Source: Flavobacterium pectinovorum (GTDB lineage: Bacteria > Bacteroidota > Bacteroidia > Flavobacteriales > Flavobacteriaceae). From it: DNA of 64,000 nt. This document shows positions 63,184-64,000 of this stretch, in pieces. The notes beneath the pieces are model-generated. The model was not told the DNA's origin. It ran no database searches and saw nothing but the letters and a program-made list of their open reading frames with translations. How positions within the stretch are numbered: position 1 is the stretch's first letter; each line of letters starts with the position of its first letter. The position numbers and the translations under genes were made by a program. The stretch lies in the NCBI RefSeq assembly GCF_900142715.1, contig NZ_FRBX01000007.1, forward strand, positions 319,640 to 383,639, read 5' to 3'.

Positions 63184-64000
63184 ATGAAGAATAAATTACT
63201 TCCATTACTTCTTGTCATTGGTAGCTATTCTGCTTATTCGCAGGTAGGTATCGGAAAAGTGAATCCAAATCGTTCAGCGCAGCTAGAGGTTTTTGCCAGC
63301 GATAAAGGTATCTTAATTCCAAGAGTAAAATTAACAGGGTCAACGGATGCTACCAGTATTGTAAATGGTAACGTTGAAAGTTTAATGGTTTTTAATACGG
63401 CTGATGTTGCCGATATCAAATCCGGTTACTACTATTGGTTTGATAATAAATGGAACAGAATTCTTATTTCTGGTGAAGCTTCTGGAGCTGCCGGAAGTGT
63501 GATTTATAACTCGGATACAAAACAGTTTACTTATATAGATGCTGCCGGTAATACTCAAATTGTTAACATTGCCGATGTTATCAAAGGAAATGAGACTGTT
63601 ACAACCCTTGTTAATAGAGGAGAGGGGTTATATACTTACAAAAATGAGGAAGGAACAGAAGTTGACATCAATGTGGTTGGAGATGTTGTTGCAAATGCTT
63701 CAACAATTTTCAATAATGCAGAAGTTACAAATTTCATCAAGGAAATTTCAGAACAGACAGCCGGAAGTGTAACCTACAATTCAGAGACAAAACAGTTTAG
63801 TTATGTTGATGTTGCCGGGAATACTCAGGTAGTTAACATTGCTGATGTTATCAAAGGAAGTGAGACAGTTACAACTCTTGAGAATAAAGGAGAGGGATTG
63901 TATATCTATAAAAATGAGGAAGGAACTGAGGTTAATATTGATGTGGTTGGAGATGTTGTTGCCAATGCTTCAACAATTATCAATAATTCAGAATTCAAGA
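63184..64000 (+). CDS. second exported repeat protein of the same family, 3' end beyond the window
   Basis: 272 codons are open from ATG 63184 to the right edge. The signal peptide (MKNKLLPLLLVIGSYSAYSQ) and head (VGIGKVNPNRSAQLEVFASD, GYYYWFDNKWNRI) closely match the protein at 56666. Its repeat is also 270 bp (landmark AACAGTTTA at 63521 and 63791), with ...NTQIVNIADVIKGNETVTTL... and EGTEVDINVVGDVVANAST, but the residues are diverged from the first protein. The two genes are paralogs whose repeat arrays evolved separately. The total length is unknown. Confidence 0.9.
   Translation, partial: MKNKLLPLLLVIGSYSAYSQVGIGKVNPNRSAQLEVFASDKGILIPRVKLTGSTDATSIVNGNVESLMVFNTADVADIKSGYYYWFDNKWNRILISGEASGAAGSVIYNSDTKQFTYIDAAGNTQIVNIADVIKGNETVTTLVNRGEGLYTYKNEEGTEVDINVVGDVVANASTIFNNAEVTNFIKEISEQTAGSVTYNSETKQFSYVDVAGNTQVVNIADVIKGSETVTTLENKGEGLYIYKNEEGTEVNIDVVGDVVANASTIINNSEFK

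Overview
The window is AT-rich chromosomal DNA of a Bacteroidota bacterium, most likely Flavobacterium or a close relative. Four things support this: a SusC/SusD pair, a type-B (gliding-motility associated) T9SS sorting domain, many TAnnTTTG promoter boxes with an upstream TTTG, and the style of the intergenic palindromes. I see no rRNA, tRNA, CRISPR array, phage or insertion sequence.

Layout. (1) 1-4599, minus strand: a TolC-like outer-membrane protein and an RND efflux permease that runs off the left edge. Divergent from them is a LytS/LytTR two-component pair (4765-6500), followed by three tandem small secreted PepSY-like proteins (6588-8292). (2) 8371-16982, minus strand: two short-chain dehydrogenases, an AraC regulator, a 2H phosphoesterase, a porin, an amidohydrolase, a secreted isochorismatase-like hydrolase and a small receiver-like protein. 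The promoter region of the last gene is repeated five times at a ~123-bp period (16990-17580). (3) 17927-24216: an AraC regulator divergent from a TonB receptor, a DUF4374-type lipoprotein and a PepSY membrane protein. This is the gene set of the Bacteroides Xus xenosiderophore system. (4) 24534-55837: a large pectin-utilization region. It encodes two hexuronate-type MFS transporters, KduI, KduD, UxaC, KdgK, KdgA, UxaB and UxaA, a LacI regulator, a GH28 lipoprotein, SusC/SusD, two esterase-like alpha/beta hydrolases, three tandem GH105 enzymes, a GH43, a PL10-CE8 fusion, a second GH28 and a CE12 acetylesterase. (5) 56666-64000: a 1573-residue exported protein with nine near-identical 90-residue repeats, a T9SS type-B cargo protein, and the start of a second repeat protein of the same family, cut by the right edge.

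How the pectin genes fit together. Surface and periplasmic enzymes de-esterify and cut homogalacturonan, SusCD imports oligomers, and GH28/GH105 release galacturonate and unsaturated uronate. The MFS proteins carry uronates into the cytoplasm. UxaC-UxaB-UxaA (galacturonate) and KduI-KduD (unsaturated product) converge on KDG, and KdgK and KdgA yield pyruvate and glyceraldehyde 3-phosphate. Three promoters (before the first MFS gene, kduI and the lipoprotein GH28) carry the same palindrome, TGTAATCGATTACA or TGCAATCGATTACA, just after the -7 box. A weaker copy lies upstream of lacI. The LacI protein is therefore the likely repressor of uptake, catabolism and the polysaccharide genes; no SusR-like or hybrid two-component sensor is present here.

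The points most worth a second look are the shared LacI operator layout, the five-fold promoter repeat at 17 kb, the Xus-like operon with a 21-bp-spaced direct repeat before it, the DNA-level homogeneity of the 270-bp coding repeats, and several long inverted-repeat elements between genes.
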